Shown here piece by piece: positions 8,309-14,807 of a DNA stretch of 33,723 nt (its first letter is position 1; each line of letters starts with the position of its first letter). A program made the position numbers and the translations under genes. The stretch covers positions 157,919 to 191,641 of the forward strand of contig VBAT01000023.1 in assembly GCA_005884665.1 (NCBI GenBank). Reading direction: 5' to 3'. This DNA is from Bacteroidota bacterium (GTDB lineage: Bacteria > Bacteroidota > Bacteroidia > Chitinophagales > Chitinophagaceae). Below the pieces are notes generated by a model that did not search any database, was not told the DNA's origin, and worked only from the letters and a program-made list of their open reading frames with translations.

Positions 8309-8956
8309 ATGAAACTGATTTCTGTTTTTCTTACGAAGAATGTAAAGGTGGTCACCTTAATGCTGGGGATCCTTTTTTCAATGACCCAAATGGCTTCAGC
8401 CGCGGGAATGCGTGTTTTCTGGAACAAGTTTGAAGTAGTCGTTAACGAAAAAAATGAGGTCATATTGACCTGGAATGTTACCGAGTACAACAACAAAAGT
8501 TTCCGCGTGCAACATAGTATTGATGGCGCTAAATGGGAGGATATAGCAATAGTACAAAGCCAAAATAGTCCTGAGTCGATGACCGATTATAGTTATGTGC
8601 ATCGTATCAAGCTTAGCGGGAAACAATTTTACCGTCTCCAGGACCTTGATATAGATTTTAATTCCACTGGCTTTTCACCGGTAAAGACAGTATCACTGGC
8701 AAACGAAAGGCCCGTGATCAGTTTGTGGCCCAATCCTGCAACCAATGAGATCAGCCTGGTTGGCGCTCACGACAGCAATAATGGTTCTTATACAAAAGCT
8801 CAGATATTTGATTTATCCGGCAAGTTACTTTCTGAAAAGAAGTTCACAGAAGGTTCAGGAACCATCAACATCCATGACCTTCAAACCGGAACATACATAC
8901 TTCGTGTGTTGTGCACGAACGGAACTATGCACACCGAAAAATTTGTTAAGCAATAA
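8309..8956 (+). CDS. Small secreted protein with T9SS type A sorting domain
   Basis: The 215-residue product has an N-terminal signal peptide (roughly residues 1-32, ending near MASAAG). A fibronectin-III-like beta domain follows, of the type common in Bacteroidota exoproteins (VILTWNVTEYNNKSFRVQHS ... QFYRLQDLDIDF). From about residue 138 it has a typical type IX secretion C-terminal domain: ISLWPNPATNEISL, IFDLSGKLL, and the closing LQTGTYILRV ... EKFVKQ. The family is exported to the periplasm by Sec, then across the outer membrane by T9SS and fixed to the surface or released. No catalytic domain is present, so it is mostly adaptor plus sorting signal; its role is unknown. It stands alone and ends before a clear terminator at 8996-9030. 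Confidence 0.85.
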   Translation: MKLISVFLTKNVKVVTLMLGILFSMTQMASAAGMRVFWNKFEVVVNEKNEVILTWNVTEYNNKSFRVQHSIDGAKWEDIAIVQSQNSPESMTDYSYVHRIKLSGKQFYRLQDLDIDFNSTGFSPVKTVSLANERPVISLWPNPATNEISLVGAHDSNNGSYTKAQIFDLSGKLLSEKKFTEGSGTINIHDLQTGTYILRVLCTNGTMHTEKFVKQ

Positions 8957-8995
8957 TAATAACCCTTTTACAAGTCTCCACTACACTAAGCGACA

Positions 8996-9030
8996 AAAGC
9001 TCTGTCTATTTAGACGGGGCTTTATTTTTG
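8996..9030 (+). terminator. Intrinsic terminator after the T9SS-sorted protein gene
   Basis: AAAGCTCTGTCTA (8996-9008) pairs with TAGACGGGGCTTT (9011-9023) through about 12 bp including G-T pairs, and TTTATTTTT follows. This is a normal Rho-independent terminator for the upstream gene. Its end also spells TATTTTTG (9023-9030), a match to the Bacteroidota -7 box, only 13 bp before the next start codon, so it may double as the promoter of the YdeI-like gene. Confidence 0.8.
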
Positions 9031-9043
9031 ATACCTTCACAAC

Positions 9044-9643
9044 ATGCCGGTGAACTATAAAACGGTCCATCCCAAAACTCGCGATGCCTGGAGACAGTGG
9101 CTACAGAATAATCATTCATCTTCTCCGGGTATCTGGCTGATCTACTACAAAAAAGAAAGTGGAAGACGGGCATTCAGCTACGGCGAAGCCGTTGAAGAGG
9201 CATTGTGTTTTGGCTGGATCGATAGCGCACCACGAAAGTTGGATGACAAACGGGCTATGTTGAAATTTACTCCCAGGAAACCCCGGAGTGCCTGGAGCCA
9301 GTTGAATAAACAAAGGATTAAAAAATTGATGAAAGACGGGGCGATGACAGATGCGGGCCTTTCTAAAATAAAACAAGCAAAAAAAGACGGCAGTTGGGAT
9401 AAGCTAACTAGCGCTGATGCTCACATCGACCACAATTCACTACCTGCTGAGTTGCTGAAAGCTTTTGCTAAAAATAAAAAAGCGCTCGAAAATTTCAGAT
9501 CCTTTGCACCCGGGTATCGCAAACAATTCTTATTCTGGATCAGCACCGCTAAAAGACCCGAGACAAAGGGAGCGAGGATCAAACAAACCATTCGCATGGC
9601 AGCCGCCAATAAAAAACCCGGACCCAAAGGCTTCAGGCTTTGA
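9044..9643 (+). CDS. YdeI/OmpD-associated (OmdA) family protein
   Basis: The 199-residue protein matches the YdeI/OmdA family. The N-terminal half has the characteristic pattern GIWLIYYKKESGRRAFSYGEAVEEALCFGWIDS, followed by KFTPRKPRSAWSQLNK. The C-terminal half has the basic OmdA region (LLKAFAKNKKALENFRSFAPGYRKQFLFWI, then AKRPETKGARIKQTI). Members have been linked to bacteriocin protection and envelope stress, but the molecular function is not established. The start is the ATG at 9044. A possible -7 box overlaps the upstream terminator, which would give a 5' leader of only a few bases. The stop TGA overlaps the TTTG (9639-9642) that may serve the tRNA promoter downstream. Confidence 0.85.
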   Translation: MPVNYKTVHPKTRDAWRQWLQNNHSSSPGIWLIYYKKESGRRAFSYGEAVEEALCFGWIDSAPRKLDDKRAMLKFTPRKPRSAWSQLNKQRIKKLMKDGAMTDAGLSKIKQAKKDGSWDKLTSADAHIDHNSLPAELLKAFAKNKKALENFRSFAPGYRKQFLFWISTAKRPETKGARIKQTIRMAAANKKPGPKGFRL

Positions 9644-9672
9644 CGCCGGTTCGCCAATCTCTCTTATATTTG
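9639..9672 (+). promoter_or_regulatory. Probable promoter of the tRNA-Lys transcript
   Basis: TATATTTG at 9665-9672 matches the Bacteroidota -7 consensus TAnnTTTG exactly, and TTTG lies at 9639-9642, 22 bp upstream, slightly wider than usual. Transcription would begin near 9679, so the hairpin at 9687-9751 would be in the precursor leader of the tRNA. Confidence 0.5.
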
Positions 9673-9686
9673 CAGTCCTTTAATAA

Positions 9687-9751
9687 TGACTCCGTAGCTC
9701 TCCCGATAGCTATCGGGATGGCAGAGCTGAGGAAGCTTAATTACGGAGTCA
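9687..9751 (+). repeat. Hairpin carrying a copy of the tRNA-Lys 5' end
   Basis: AATGACTCCGTAGCTC (9685-9700) repeats the start of the tRNA-Lys gene and its two upstream bases (9770-9785). It is followed by TCCCGATAGCTATCGGGA (9701-9718), a perfect 18-bp palindrome, and then by complements of the tRNA start: AGAGCT (9723-9728) pairs with AGCTCT (9696-9701), and TACGGAGTCA (9742-9751) pairs with TGACTCCGTA (9687-9696). The result is a long nested stem-loop just 21 bp before the mature tRNA. It cannot be a working tRNA because anticodon and T arms are absent. Confidence 0.75.
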
Positions 9752-9772
9752 CAAAAGGAAAAAAATAACAAT

Positions 9773-9845
9773 GACTCCGTAGCTCAGTTGGTAGAGCTAC
9801 TGACTCTTAATCAGTAGGTCCAGGGTTCGAGTCCCTGCGGGGTCA
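9773..9845 (+). tRNA. tRNA-Lys (anticodon CTT)
   Basis: A complete 73-nt cloverleaf can be drawn. The acceptor stem GACTCCG pairs with CGGGGTC (one T-G pair). The D arm is GCTC-AGTTGGTA-GAGC. The anticodon stem ACTGA/TCAGT closes the loop CTCTTAA, giving anticodon CTT for lysine AAG codons. The T arm is CAGGG-TTCGAGT-CCCTG, and the discriminator base is A. CCA is not encoded, so it must be added after transcription. The gene is alone, not in a tRNA cluster, and both flanks hold copies of its own ends. Confidence 0.96.
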
Positions 9846-9922
9846 CTGAAGTTCGACGGCACGGATAAATTCCGTGCCGTTTCGTTTGTTGGAGCCCGCA
9901 GGGACGAGAAGTTTATCCCGCC
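9831..9922 (+). repeat. 92-bp tRNA-tail repeat, copy 1 (includes the tRNA 3' end)
   Basis: This unit starts inside the T arm of tRNA-Lys (GTCCCTGCGGGGTCA), runs through the terminator hairpin, then through CCCGCAGGGAC (9895-9905), which is the perfect reverse complement of GTCCCTGCGGG (9831-9841), and ends with GAGAAGTTTATCCCGCC. It is repeated without a mismatch at 10004-10095, with starts 173 bp apart. The 11-bp inverted pair means the downstream strand can pair with the 3' part of the tRNA itself. Confidence 0.92.
9856..9886 (+). terminator. Intrinsic terminator of tRNA-Lys
   Basis: ACGGCACGGA (9856-9865), loop TAAAT, TCCGTGCCGT (9871-9880): ten perfect base pairs, followed by TTCGTTT. 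It lies 11 bp after the mature tRNA end, where a tRNA terminator is expected. The same hairpin recurs intact in repeat copy 2 and damaged in copy 3. Confidence 0.85.
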
Positions 9923-10003
9923 TTTTGGAAAATGATGCTTCTTCTCACGGCAGTTATTGATTTATCATCGCGCCGTTTCAATTTAATATAGAGTTGGCGG
10001 GAA

Positions 10004-10095
10004 GTCCCTGCGGGGTCACTGAAGTTCGACGGCACGGATAAATTCCGTGCCGTTTCGTTTGTTGGAGCCCGCAGGGACGAGAAGTTTATCCCGCC
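10004..10095 (+). repeat. 92-bp tRNA-tail repeat, copy 2
   Basis: Identical over all 92 bases to 9831-9922, including the last 15 bases of tRNA-Lys, the terminator hairpin and the distal CCCGCAGGGAC. No tRNA body precedes it; the preceding bases are an unrelated-looking 81-bp spacer ending GGCGGGAA. The next spacer is 79 bp and ends GAGGGAA, faintly similar, so the real duplication unit may be about 172 bp with fast-changing spacers. Confidence 0.92.
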
Positions 10096-10174
10096 GTTTA
10101 GACTTGTAGGTTAATTTTTATTGCGGCTTCCAGCTTACGATTCAGGAGTTCTAAATTAATTGAAGCTGAGGGAA

Positions 10175-10228
10175 GTCCCTGCGGGGTCACTGAAGTTCGA
10201 CGGCATGGATAAATTCCGCGCCGTTTTC
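10175..10228 (+). repeat. tRNA-tail repeat, copy 3 (decayed and shortened)
   Basis: The first 30 bases match copies 1 and 2 exactly (GTCCCTGCGGGGTCACTGAA and the bases after it). After that substitutions appear: the hairpin strands become ACGGCATGGA and TCCGCGCCGT, leaving one mismatch and one wobble. The similarity then fades, and the distal CCCGCAGGGAC arm is missing. It starts 171 bp after copy 2, keeping the period of the array. Confidence 0.8.
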
Positions 10229-10283
10229 TTTTGTACAACCCCGGTCCGCTAAAGTGGAAGTGCTTGAGAGGTCACAAATAAAT

Positions 10284-10313
10284 TTTGATATTCGATATAT
10301 CTCTTTACTTTTG
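10284..10313 (+). promoter_or_regulatory. Promoter of the his operon
   Basis: TTTG (10284-10287), 18 bp, TACTTTTG (10306-10313): the second box is an exact match to the Bacteroidota -7 consensus TAnnTTTG, and the spacing is close to the usual 19-21. Transcription would start near 10320, about ten bases before the leader-peptide ATG at 10329, as expected for an attenuated operon. Confidence 0.72.
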
Positions 10314-10328
10314 CAAAGACTAAATCAA

Positions 10329-10397
10329 ATGATCATCAACACACATATTCATCATCACCATCTTACTCACGCGGTAAGCTGTGATGGTATTATGTAA
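10329..10397 (+). CDS. his operon leader peptide
   Basis: A 22-codon ORF with product beginning MIINTHIHHHHLTH. Six of residues 6-14 are histidine (positions 6, 8, 9, 10, 11, 14), far beyond chance. In histidine attenuators the ribosome stalls at these codons when charged tRNA-His is scarce. The segment GGTAAGC (10373-10379) inside the ORF, just after the last His codon, is the perfect complement of GCTTACC (10424-10430) in the terminator, so it can act as the antiterminator strand. A ribosome that reads through to the stop at 10397 would cover this segment and let the terminator form. The peptide itself probably has no other function. The ORF is too short to be found by standard gene callers. 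Confidence 0.9.
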   Translation: MIINTHIHHHHLTHAVSCDGIM

Positions 10398-10448
10398 TTT
10401 ATAAAATACATTAAACTTCCAGGGCTTACCATACGGTAGGCCTTTTTT
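10373..10448 (+). terminator. his operon attenuator (antiterminator strand plus intrinsic terminator)
   Basis: The terminator stem is GGCTTACC (10423-10430), loop ATAC, GGTAGGCC (10435-10442), then TTTTTT (10443-10448): eight pairs with one wobble. The alternative pairing is 10373-10380 (GGTAAGCT) with 10423-10430, seven Watson-Crick pairs plus one wobble, which excludes the terminator. The terminator ends 10 bp before the hisG start, so it controls the whole operon. Confidence 0.88.
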
Positions 10449-10458
10449 ATTTCCAGGT

Positions 10459-11310
10459 ATGAAACTAAAAATAGCTATTCAAAAATCGGGGAGATTATAC
10501 GATGATTCCCTGCGACTCCTGAAGGAATGCGGTATCGCCATTTCCAACGGTGGCAACAAGCTAAAAACAGAGGCTTCTAACTTCCCGATAGAAGTTTATT
10601 TTCTCCGGGATGATGACATTCCCCAGTACGTAGAAGATGGAGTAGCCGACATAGGTATCGCTGGTGAGAACGTAGTCTATGAAAAAAGGAAAAAAGTCGA
10701 AGTGCTGGAAAAGCTGGGATTTGGCAAATGCCGGTTGAGTATTGCCGTTGGAAAAAATGAGACATTCGGCAAAAACTGGCTGAATGGAAAACGTATCGCT
10801 ACCAGCTACCCGGTGCTATTGCAGCAGTACCTTGACCAGCAAAAACTTTCTGCAGAGATACACGAGATCAGTGGGAGCGTGGAGATAGCGCCGGGAATAG
10901 GGCTGGCAGATGCCATTTGTGATCTTGTCAGCAGCGGCTCAACCTTATTGACCAATGGGCTAAAAGAAGTAGAAACAATTCTGGGCTCCCAAGCGGTCCT
11001 GATAGCCGGTAATGATTTAAACGGTGAGAAAAAAGCGCTTGTACAAAAATTATTGTTCCGCATCAGGGCTGTACAAAAAGCAAGAAGCAATAAATACATC
11101 CTGTTGAACGCGCCAAATGAAAAGCTGGACGATATCATAAGATTGTTACCCGGTATGAAAAGTCCCACAGTTCTGCCGCTGGCAGCAAAAGGATGGAGTA
11201 GTGTGCACAGCGTTCTCGAGGAAGATGATTTCTGGGATATTATTGAGCAATTGAAGGAAGCGGGGGCCCAGGGAATACTGGTTGTTCCCATTGAAAAAAT
11301 GATTGTATAA
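10459..11310 (+). CDS. hisG: ATP phosphoribosyltransferase, long form
   Basis: HisG joins ATP and PRPP to form phosphoribosyl-ATP, the first and committed step of histidine synthesis. The 283-residue length is that of the long form, which carries a C-terminal regulatory ACT-like domain (about residues 208-283, from KYILLNAPNEKLDDIIRLLPG) and does not need HisZ; such enzymes are feedback-inhibited by histidine. The N-terminal catalytic part shows KIAIQKSGRLYDDSLRLLKE and VADIGIAGENVVYE. The PRPP-binding motif region is EIAPGIGLADAICDLVSSGSTL (about 134-155). Start ATG at 10459 lies just beyond the attenuator terminator. It is the first structural gene; hisD follows 4 bp after the stop. Feedback plus attenuation gives two layers of control. 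Confidence 0.97.
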   Translation: MKLKIAIQKSGRLYDDSLRLLKECGIAISNGGNKLKTEASNFPIEVYFLRDDDIPQYVEDGVADIGIAGENVVYEKRKKVEVLEKLGFGKCRLSIAVGKNETFGKNWLNGKRIATSYPVLLQQYLDQQKLSAEIHEISGSVEIAPGIGLADAICDLVSSGSTLLTNGLKEVETILGSQAVLIAGNDLNGEKKALVQKLLFRIRAVQKARSNKYILLNAPNEKLDDIIRLLPGMKSPTVLPLAAKGWSSVHSVLEEDDFWDIIEQLKEAGAQGILVVPIEKMIV

Positions 11311-11314
11311 AGAC

Positions 11315-12592
11315 ATGAAGACGATTTTATACCCCATAAAAAAGAATTGGCAGGAAATCCTGCAACGACCGGTTATTGATAAGCAAGGTCTGATCGACCG
11401 GGTGAAACCTATTCTTGCCGATGTAAAATCCAACGGGGATGAAGCTGTAAAAAGATATACGCTGCAATTTGACAAAGTAGCGATCGACAGCTTAGAGGTG
11501 AGCCAGGAGGAAATAGATGATGCTACGCGACTATTGCCCTCCGCTTTGCGAAAAGCAATCGACACAGCTGCAGAAAATATCCGGCGCTTTCATGAAAAGC
11601 AATGTATGCAAACAGAGATCATAGAAACGATGCCAGGAATAAAATGCTGGAGAAGATCTGTTGCAATTGAGAAAGTGGGTTTGTATATCCCTGGAGGAAC
11701 AGCGCTCCTTTTTTCCACGGTATTGATGTTGGGTATTCCCGCAAAGATCGCAGGCTGCATGGAAATCGTTTTAACGACTCCGCCCACGAAAGAAAACAAT
11801 ACCATACACCCGGCCATCTTATACACTGCACAACTGGTGGGCATAACCAGGGTTTTTAAAGCCGGGGGCGTACAGGCAATAGCAGCGATGGCGTACGGTA
11901 CTGAAACGGTTCCTAAAGTGTATAAGATATTTGGCCCCGGTAATCAATATGTAAATTGTGCAAAGCAATTGGTCCAGGTTGATGGACTGGCTATTGATAT
12001 GCCGGCGGGGCCGAGCGAGGTTTGTGTAATGGCCGATGACACATGCAATCCCTCCTATGTAGCAGCGGACTTGTTGTCCCAGGCTGAACACGGAACCGAT
12101 AGCCAGGTATTGCTGGTTTGTGCAAATAAGGACATTGTTGAAAAAGTATCGGCTGAAATTGAAAAGCAGGTAAAAGATTTGCCACGCAGGGATATGATCG
12201 CGGAAACTTTAAAAAACAGCAGCGCCATTGTTTTGCAGGATAGCGGAGAAATGATTGAACTGGTCAATGAATATGCACCCGAACATTTGATCATAGCAAC
12301 CTGGGATGCTAAAGAAACTGCTGATAAGATCATCAATGCCGGATCTGTATTTATTGGGAATTATTCCCCGGAAAGTGCAGGTGATTATGCCAGTGGCACC
12401 AATCACACACTGCCCACGAACGGATTTGCCCGAAGCTATAGCGGGGTAAGTGTAGACAGCTTTGTAAAAAAGATCACGTACCAGGAAATAACGAAAGAAG
12501 GTTTGCAGCGGATCGGCGAAACCGTAGAACAGATGGCGGCGGCCGAAGGGTTGGATGCCCATAAAAACGCGATAACGATTCGGTTAAAATAA
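11315..12592 (+). CDS. hisD: Histidinol dehydrogenase
   Basis: HisD carries out the last two oxidations, L-histidinol to histidinal to L-histidine, with two NAD+. The 425-residue product has the family pattern: IPGGTALLFSTVLMLGIPAKIAG, then KVYKIFGPGNQYVNCAKQLV, the strongly conserved MPAGPSEVCVMAD, LSQAEHGTDSQVLLV, and near the C-terminus YASGTNHTLPT with a metal/substrate His and the catalytic region. The ORF can be extended four codons to a TTG at 11303 inside hisG, but the ATG at 11315 is preferred. It follows hisG by 4 bp and precedes hisC by 17 bp, so it is part of the operon. Placing this last-step enzyme second in the operon is common in bacteria. Confidence 0.97.
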   Translation: MKTILYPIKKNWQEILQRPVIDKQGLIDRVKPILADVKSNGDEAVKRYTLQFDKVAIDSLEVSQEEIDDATRLLPSALRKAIDTAAENIRRFHEKQCMQTEIIETMPGIKCWRRSVAIEKVGLYIPGGTALLFSTVLMLGIPAKIAGCMEIVLTTPPTKENNTIHPAILYTAQLVGITRVFKAGGVQAIAAMAYGTETVPKVYKIFGPGNQYVNCAKQLVQVDGLAIDMPAGPSEVCVMADDTCNPSYVAADLLSQAEHGTDSQVLLVCANKDIVEKVSAEIEKQVKDLPRRDMIAETLKNSSAIVLQDSGEMIELVNEYAPEHLIIATWDAKETADKIINAGSVFIGNYSPESAGDYASGTNHTLPTNGFARSYSGVSVDSFVKKITYQEITKEGLQRIGETVEQMAAAEGLDAHKNAITIRLK

Positions 12593-12609
12593 TAAGCTAA
12601 ATCAGAGAT

Positions 12610-13668
12610 ATGAGTTTCGACCTGGATAAATTGGTTCGTGAAAATATAAAGGCTCTAACCCCTTATTCTTCTGCAAGAGACGAATTCAGCGGTGAGGGAA
12701 GGATTTTTCTTGACGCCAACGAAAACTCGTTAGGTTCTCCTTTAACGAAATGGTATAACCGTTACCCCGATCCGCACCAGAAAGAACTGAAAAAAGCCAT
12801 TAGCAGGATAAAAAATATTGCCGCTGAATATATTTTTCTCGGGAATGGAAGCGATGAATGCATTGATCTGTTGTACCGCATCTTTTGTGAACCCCAAAAA
12901 GACAACGTGATCATCTGTCCACCCACTTATGGCATGTATAAGGTGAGCGCTAATATCAATGATGTAGACGTGAGGGAGGCACCCCTAACGGATGATTTCC
13001 AGCTTAATCTTGCACATATTGAGCAATTGGTAGACAATAATACCAAACTGATCTGGATCTGCTCACCGAATAACCCAACCGGGAACTCGATGCACCGTGC
13101 AGATTTGGAGATGATCCTGAACAACTTTAACGGCATCGTTGCAGTCGATGAAGCATATATAAATTTTTCGAAGCATAAATCCCTTTTGCTGGAACTCGCT
13201 GACTATCCCAACCTGGTTGTACTGCAAACATTCAGCAAGGCCTGGGGAATGGCAGCTCTCAGATTGGGAATGGCTTTCGCTTCGCAGGCAATTATTGGAT
13301 TGCTTGACAAAGTGAAGCCTCCTTACAACGTCAACCAGGCGACCCAGGAGCTGGTGATGAAAGCATCCTATGAAATAGCGCAGGTAAACCTCATGATAAG
13401 GGAATTGGTTGGTATGCGCGACGCCCTGGCGCGGGTACTGGTGCAGATGCCAATTGTTGAAAAGGTTTACCCCTCCGATGCCAATTTCCTGCTGGTGAAA
13501 ATAAAAGACGCGGGAAAGGTCTATGAACACCTTTTGAACCGCGCTATCGTCGTACGCGACAGGAGCCGCGTTCAATTCTGTGAAGGTTGCCTGCGGATCA
13601 CCATTGGAAATGAAGATGAGATAACCGTGCTGGTGCAGGCTTTAAAAGATTATGCAAAAAAGGTCTAA
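12610..13668 (+). CDS. hisC: Histidinol-phosphate aminotransferase
   Basis: HisC transfers an amino group from glutamate to imidazole-acetol phosphate to give histidinol phosphate. The 352-residue protein is a class I/II PLP aminotransferase: LDANENSLGSP near residue 33, FLGNGSDECIDLLYR with the phosphate-contacting Ser/Asp, CSPNNPTGN, VAVDEAYINF with the PLP-binding Asp and Tyr, and LQTFSKAWGMAALRLGMAF, where the Lys of FSKAWG is the Schiff-base lysine. The terminal part has VRDRSRVQFCEGCLRITIG with the substrate-binding Arg. Its stop TAA shares its last base with the ATG of hisB (TAATG), which favours coupled translation. Confidence 0.96.
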   Translation: MSFDLDKLVRENIKALTPYSSARDEFSGEGRIFLDANENSLGSPLTKWYNRYPDPHQKELKKAISRIKNIAAEYIFLGNGSDECIDLLYRIFCEPQKDNVIICPPTYGMYKVSANINDVDVREAPLTDDFQLNLAHIEQLVDNNTKLIWICSPNNPTGNSMHRADLEMILNNFNGIVAVDEAYINFSKHKSLLLELADYPNLVVLQTFSKAWGMAALRLGMAFASQAIIGLLDKVKPPYNVNQATQELVMKASYEIAQVNLMIRELVGMRDALARVLVQMPIVEKVYPSDANFLLVKIKDAGKVYEHLLNRAIVVRDRSRVQFCEGCLRITIGNEDEITVLVQALKDYAKKV

Positions 13669-14807
13669 TGAAAAGGATATTGTTTATTGACAGGGATGGA
13701 ACGCTCATTAAAGAAGCGCCGCCAACTTACCAGGTTGATTCATGGGATAAACTGGAATTTTATCCCGAGGCATTCTTTTATATGAAAAAGATTACCGAGG
13801 ATTTTGACTATGCACTGGTCATGATTACCAACCAGGACGGGCTCGGTACAACTTCGTTCCCGGAAGAAAATTTTTGGCCTATTCATCGGCATATTATCAA
13901 GAGTTTCGAAAATGAAGGCGTGAGTTTCGATGCTACTTATATCGACAGGAGCTTTGCGAGGGAAAACTCACCTAACCGAAAACCCAGTACAGGAATGCTG
14001 AAAGAATATATCAACAATCCGGCCTATGATCTCGCGCATTCGTTTGTGATCGGGGACAGGATCACCGATGTGCAGTTAGCAAAGAACCTTGGGTGTAAGG
14101 CTATCTGGCTGAACAACGATCCGGCGCTTGGAGCCGCCGAAATAAAAAATAATACTAATGAGCTCAAAGAAGTCATCGTCATCGAGACCCATAGCTGGCA
14201 AAAGATCTATGAGTTTTTAAAATCTGGTTTGCGTAAAGTGTCACATGAACGGAATACCAGCGAGACCAAAATAAAGATCGAACTCAATATCGACGGTAAC
14301 GGACTGGCGGATATAAAAACGGGGCTGGGTTTTTTTGATCATATGCTTGAGCAAATTGCAAGACACGGCAAATTAGATATTTCCATTACCGCAAGCGGCG
14401 ATCTCCACATAGACGAACATCATACCATCGAGGACACAGGTATCGCATTAGGTGAGGCATTTGCTAAAGCACTGGCTGACAAAAAAGGAATGGAACGATA
14501 TGGTTTTGCCTTGCCTATGGACGAAGCCGAAGCAAAGGTGCTGATCGATTTCGGTGGCAGGCCGTGGATAGTATGGAACGCGGAATTCAAAAGAGAAAAG
14601 ATAGGGGAAATGCCGACGGAAATGTTCTTCCATTTTTTCAAATCATTCAGCGATGCGGCCAGGTGCAATCTGCACGTCGAATGCAAAGGAGATAACGAAC
14701 ATCATAAGATCGAAGCGATCTTTAAGGCTTTTGCCAAAGCTATCCGCATGGCTGTCAAAAGAGACCCGTTCGATAATTATTTACCCAGCACAAAGGGAGT
14801 ATTGTGA
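13668..14807 (+). CDS. hisB: Bifunctional histidinol-phosphatase / imidazoleglycerol-phosphate dehydratase
   Basis: A two-domain HisB. Residues 1 to about 165 form a HAD phosphatase with DRDGT (D8 and D10 catalytic), MITNQDG and the late GDRITDVQLAKNLG; it dephosphorylates histidinol phosphate. Residues about 195-379 form the IGP dehydratase with the Mn-binding motifs DHMLEQIARHG, IDEHHTIEDTGIALGEAF and, near the end, CKGDNEHHKIEAIFKAFAKA. In the enterobacterial phosphatase domain four Cys/His residues hold a zinc ion in a loop before RKP. Here the matching loop reads FARENSPNRKPSTGM with no Cys, so the zinc site is absent. Start overlaps the hisC stop by one base, and the end overlaps hisH by 4 bases. 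Confidence 0.96.
   Translation: MKRILFIDRDGTLIKEAPPTYQVDSWDKLEFYPEAFFYMKKITEDFDYALVMITNQDGLGTTSFPEENFWPIHRHIIKSFENEGVSFDATYIDRSFARENSPNRKPSTGMLKEYINNPAYDLAHSFVIGDRITDVQLAKNLGCKAIWLNNDPALGAAEIKNNTNELKEVIVIETHSWQKIYEFLKSGLRKVSHERNTSETKIKIELNIDGNGLADIKTGLGFFDHMLEQIARHGKLDISITASGDLHIDEHHTIEDTGIALGEAFAKALADKKGMERYGFALPMDEAEAKVLIDFGGRPWIVWNAEFKREKIGEMPTEMFFHFFKSFSDAARCNLHVECKGDNEHHKIEAIFKAFAKAIRMAVKRDPFDNYLPSTKGVL

Noticed and set aside
9687..9751. A second, degenerate tRNA gene
   Set aside because: Only the first 13 or so bases match the tRNA; anticodon and T arms are absent, and the rest is explained by inverted repeats.
9831..10228. The regular repeats behind the tRNA as a CRISPR array
   Set aside because: The repeats are 92 bp with a tRNA tail and a terminator hairpin, only three copies exist, and no cas gene is near.
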